DNA of 64,000 nucleotides from positions 29,113,934 through 29,177,933 of the forward strand of contig NC_045138.2 of assembly GCF_008831285.2 (NCBI RefSeq), written 5' to 3'. The stretch comes from Nymphaea colorata. Its lineage: Eukaryota > Streptophyta > Magnoliopsida > Nymphaeales > Nymphaeaceae. A program made the translations under genes and the position numbers. This document shows, piece by piece, positions 61,376 to 64,000 of this stretch. Each line of letters starts with the position of its first letter. Position 1 is the stretch's first letter. Below the pieces are notes generated by a model. The model was not told the DNA's origin. It did no database searches and worked only from the letters and a program-made list of their open reading frames with translations.

Positions 61376-63874
61376 ATGAATATGTCATCGATGGCTTGAG
61401 TCTCGTGGTTTTGAACTCCGTCTCTCTTTTTCCCCGAGAGCTTGCCAAGGATCAAGACCTGCTCTGCTGCGGATGCCAAGGGCAGTAAGTCCTGCGCTTT
61501 CTCCCTCGCGTTAGGACTTCTCCTCTAGTCCGTTTATTGATCTTGGTCTCTGAAGCATCCCCGTATTCTCTTGATTGGCGCCATGGGGAAAATGTCAGAG
61601 CATAATTCTGGTGATTTGTTTTCAGAAAAACACGAAGAAAATGTAAGATAAGTTGATGCTCTTTCACTGCTTTTATTGAGACTGTCTGTCACATTGGAAA
61701 AATCTTTCACACTCCCAAGGAATTCGTTCGCAGCATTTGAAAGTGCAGAAAGACAGCTTGTTCTTGATTGTATTTCATCATAAACCATTTAAAAGAAAAC
61801 TAAAGCTTCCATCTAATTTTCACTAAGATTTTTCTGAACCATTTTCACTGCTTTAGATTACATAATACTTGAAAGCATCAAGCTTCTTTGGTGCTATATC
61901 ATCCTTTGGGAATCTAATAATAAGGTCGTTGGCATTTCTTAAAATTTTCTGATTATCGCAATTATGCAACACCCCAAGCAACAGTTGAGGCAGGCAGAGT
62001 AGGTGGGCAATGGCCATCGTGCACGCAATCACTGTTACCATTAAGGTTCAACCTTTTCGCAAATTGAACCGAAAAGGGAAAAAGGAAAAGGCATTGAGCA
62101 CAATATGCCAAGTGGTAGATATTATTGCTATTAAACATGATCATACATGCGATAATGTGACAGGTGACTCTCAGGTTTGGAGAAGAAAGCACAGGAAACG
62201 ACCAGACATTTTGCTGTATAATTAAACTTATATTTACTGCTACTAATATATTTACTCCCAGTAAAAAAAACGGAGCGGTTTATCAAGATTTAAATGAAGA
62301 AAAAATATCACCATATTTGAACAGTTAATATAGAATAATTTACAAAAGCAAGCTCAACCATCGAGAGCATTACAGAAAGATGATCATGTTGTTAATCCTA
62401 TTGCAACAGTAGTGAAAGTCGTAAAGTTAGTTTCTCTCTTGAAAAGCGTATTTGCGTAGATTGTCCATTTTGGTTGTTAATTTTTGGCAATTTGATGAGA
62501 CTTTAACCTTTACACGTTCGTTCAGGTTGTTCATCTATCTTTTTCTTTGAGGTTGCAAAGTTTTCCAATTGTTCATATATGGACAATTTAGAGAAACTTA
62601 AATTAAGCATGAAAGAGATATTCCTCGCCCGTGAACCTCAACAAATGGACATGCAGTGTCAGCACATTGAAAACTTGAGAATAGGCAGCGAAATCAAATT
62701 CCTTGTTGGTGGCAGCCATTTTTTTCTCTGCTACAAAGAAGAAAATACTCTTAACTGTAATTTTATTTGCCATAAAAGAAACTAAACTTTTTAGTCCGGC
62801 TAAAATGCAGAGTTAACCGAAGCCTACTTTTTTTTAATGTGACGGATGGTGGCAGCCTGGCTAGAGTACTCAGGATTTGGAAATCAAAGAGCATCAAAAG
62901 GATCGATGGGAAGGAGGAGGAGGAGGAGAGGGCGGTGAGGGATATTTATTTTGGTGTGATTTTGAGGTCTGTTTGGCAAATAGAACAATGTGTAAACTGT
63001 AACATGAATGTGCTCCAAACGTTGAGGCAGTTTTATTCCATGAATAATGAATTTGCCACAATTTTTGGATCTTATTTAAAGAATAATTTCATACCATTTT
63101 TTTTTTGTCAAACGGACCCTTAAAAATCCTTTAGAAGCAGACTACTTAAAGAGTATCTATTGAATCAACTTCAAATATTGGAGCAGATTCATGAAACATT
63201 AGTTCTAATACTCTAACTGCAATATCTAAGTTATGGAACACTAGTTTTAGTTCTATCATGATAGAATGTCGTTACTGCCAAACAACCCATCACATAACTC
63301 AAATGAAACCATAGTCATGAAGCGAAAAATATGATACTAGAGCATTTTTTTTATGATCCCAATAATATAATTGAACGTGTATCTGAAAAATTCTCCAATA
63401 ACATATAGCTCACTGAGGAAACTTGAACTCAAATGGAGTTGGGAAAATGTATGCATCCCAACGTTCAACTGTCCTGTCCTTCTACTACATAGAAGAGATG
63501 AAGGGTACTTTGAGAAACAGCCATATATGTTTCTAAAGGGGGTGTTTGAATGGTAGATAAGAACGTCTGATACAACCTCCTATCCGGACCCTACTTTCCC
63601 ATTGAAATATGGTGGAGAATGGCTCTGTACAATGTACATTTTCCACAAAGGTTGCGTTTGACAGTGATCTGAAATTTTGCACGGATCCAGGACTTAGATC
63701 TGGACATGTTGCCCGACTTCACCTTTATCGGATCATAAATCTACGGTTTTTTCTTTCGACCGAAAGATCAGAACCCACATTATTGAAATTGAGCAATGGA
63801 TTTCACCAGAAAGAGCAGAGAAGAAGAATGTCCGAGTGCTTCGCCGGGGATTATTTCCTCCCCGTGATTTAACT
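61376..63874. other. Intergenic region, no gene recognised
   Basis: The first few hundred bases should hold the 3' untranslated region of the RING gene. An 84-codon minus-strand frame at 61534-61788 has no recognisable domain. The rest is AT-rich without clear repeats. Confidence 0.5.
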
Positions 63875-64000
63875 TAGGCCTGGGCGCCGGGCCGGGTCGT
63901 CGGCGGGTACCCGGTACCCGGCCCGAAACGGGCCCGGGTCCGGGTAGTGCTTTGCGCTCTTCGGGCTCCCGCCAGTTGCGCCCGGCCCGGCCCGACATTA
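63875..64000. mobile_element. hAT-like transposon end, running off the window
   Basis: The sequence switches abruptly from AT-rich to very GC-rich at taggcctgggcgccgggccg and stays so to the window end, with repeated gggcccgg and cccggcccg words. TAG/CAG followed by GGSCTGGGC and GGGCC-rich subterminal repeats is typical of plant hAT termini. The other end and the target duplication lie outside the window. Confidence 0.45.

Overview
This is a nuclear genomic window from a flowering plant. The evidence is GT-AG introns, a plant DREB-type AP2/ERF factor, an ATL-type RING-H2 protein, GT47 exostosin-family glycosyltransferases, plant hAT-type miniature elements and Ty1/copia remnants. The DNA is AT-rich and full of (AT)n and (GA)n microsatellites. 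I cannot name the species. The gene structures do not look grass-like, but that is only an impression.

Layout: 1-12.2 kb has no gene I can support, only microsatellites and miniature hAT elements. A single-exon DREB A-4-like gene lies at 12182-12979 (minus). 13-22.5 kb is again gene-poor, with microsatellites, another hAT miniature element and a hAT-like end. From 22.5 to 57.3 kb the window is a complex duplicated region. In order it holds a fragment of a lysine-rich gene (22.6-23.4 kb), two decayed GT47 genes (psi-A 25.1-26.9 kb and psi-B 28.6-31.5 kb), and the intact lysine-rich gene (33528-35504, minus, four exons, 256 aa). These are followed by an intact 12-exon long-form tRNase Z (38548-44771, plus, 993 aa), a truncated tRNase Z copy carrying a copia gag fragment (47.1-49.0 kb), and two intact four-exon GT47 genes (C 49527-52336, 596 aa; D 54129-56773, 592 aa; both minus). 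A RING-H2 gene is at 60761-61375 (plus). The window ends inside a GC-rich sequence resembling the end of a hAT transposon.

The main story is segmental duplication with uneven decay. About 7 kb at 25.1-32.06 kb is a collinear copy of 50.2-57.3 kb. Both GT47 genes remain open in the right copy and both are broken in the left copy. The damage on the left includes frameshifts, an in-frame loss of 12 codons in the most conserved glycosyltransferase block, a mutated splice acceptor, a MITE-like insertion and a retroelement-derived insertion with a perfect 5-bp target duplication. The retroelement piece carries an LTR, a tRNA-Met primer-binding site and the start of gag, but ends in an inverted copy of its own LTR start. 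That is the most unusual structure I see here.

The genes have unrelated roles: stress transcription, tRNA 3' processing, Golgi glycosylation and ubiquitination. Their neighbourhood reflects duplication history, not a pathway. I found no evidence of a wholly new biological system. Exon coordinates were worked out by hand from splice sites and reading phase; all exon sums for the intact genes are multiples of three.
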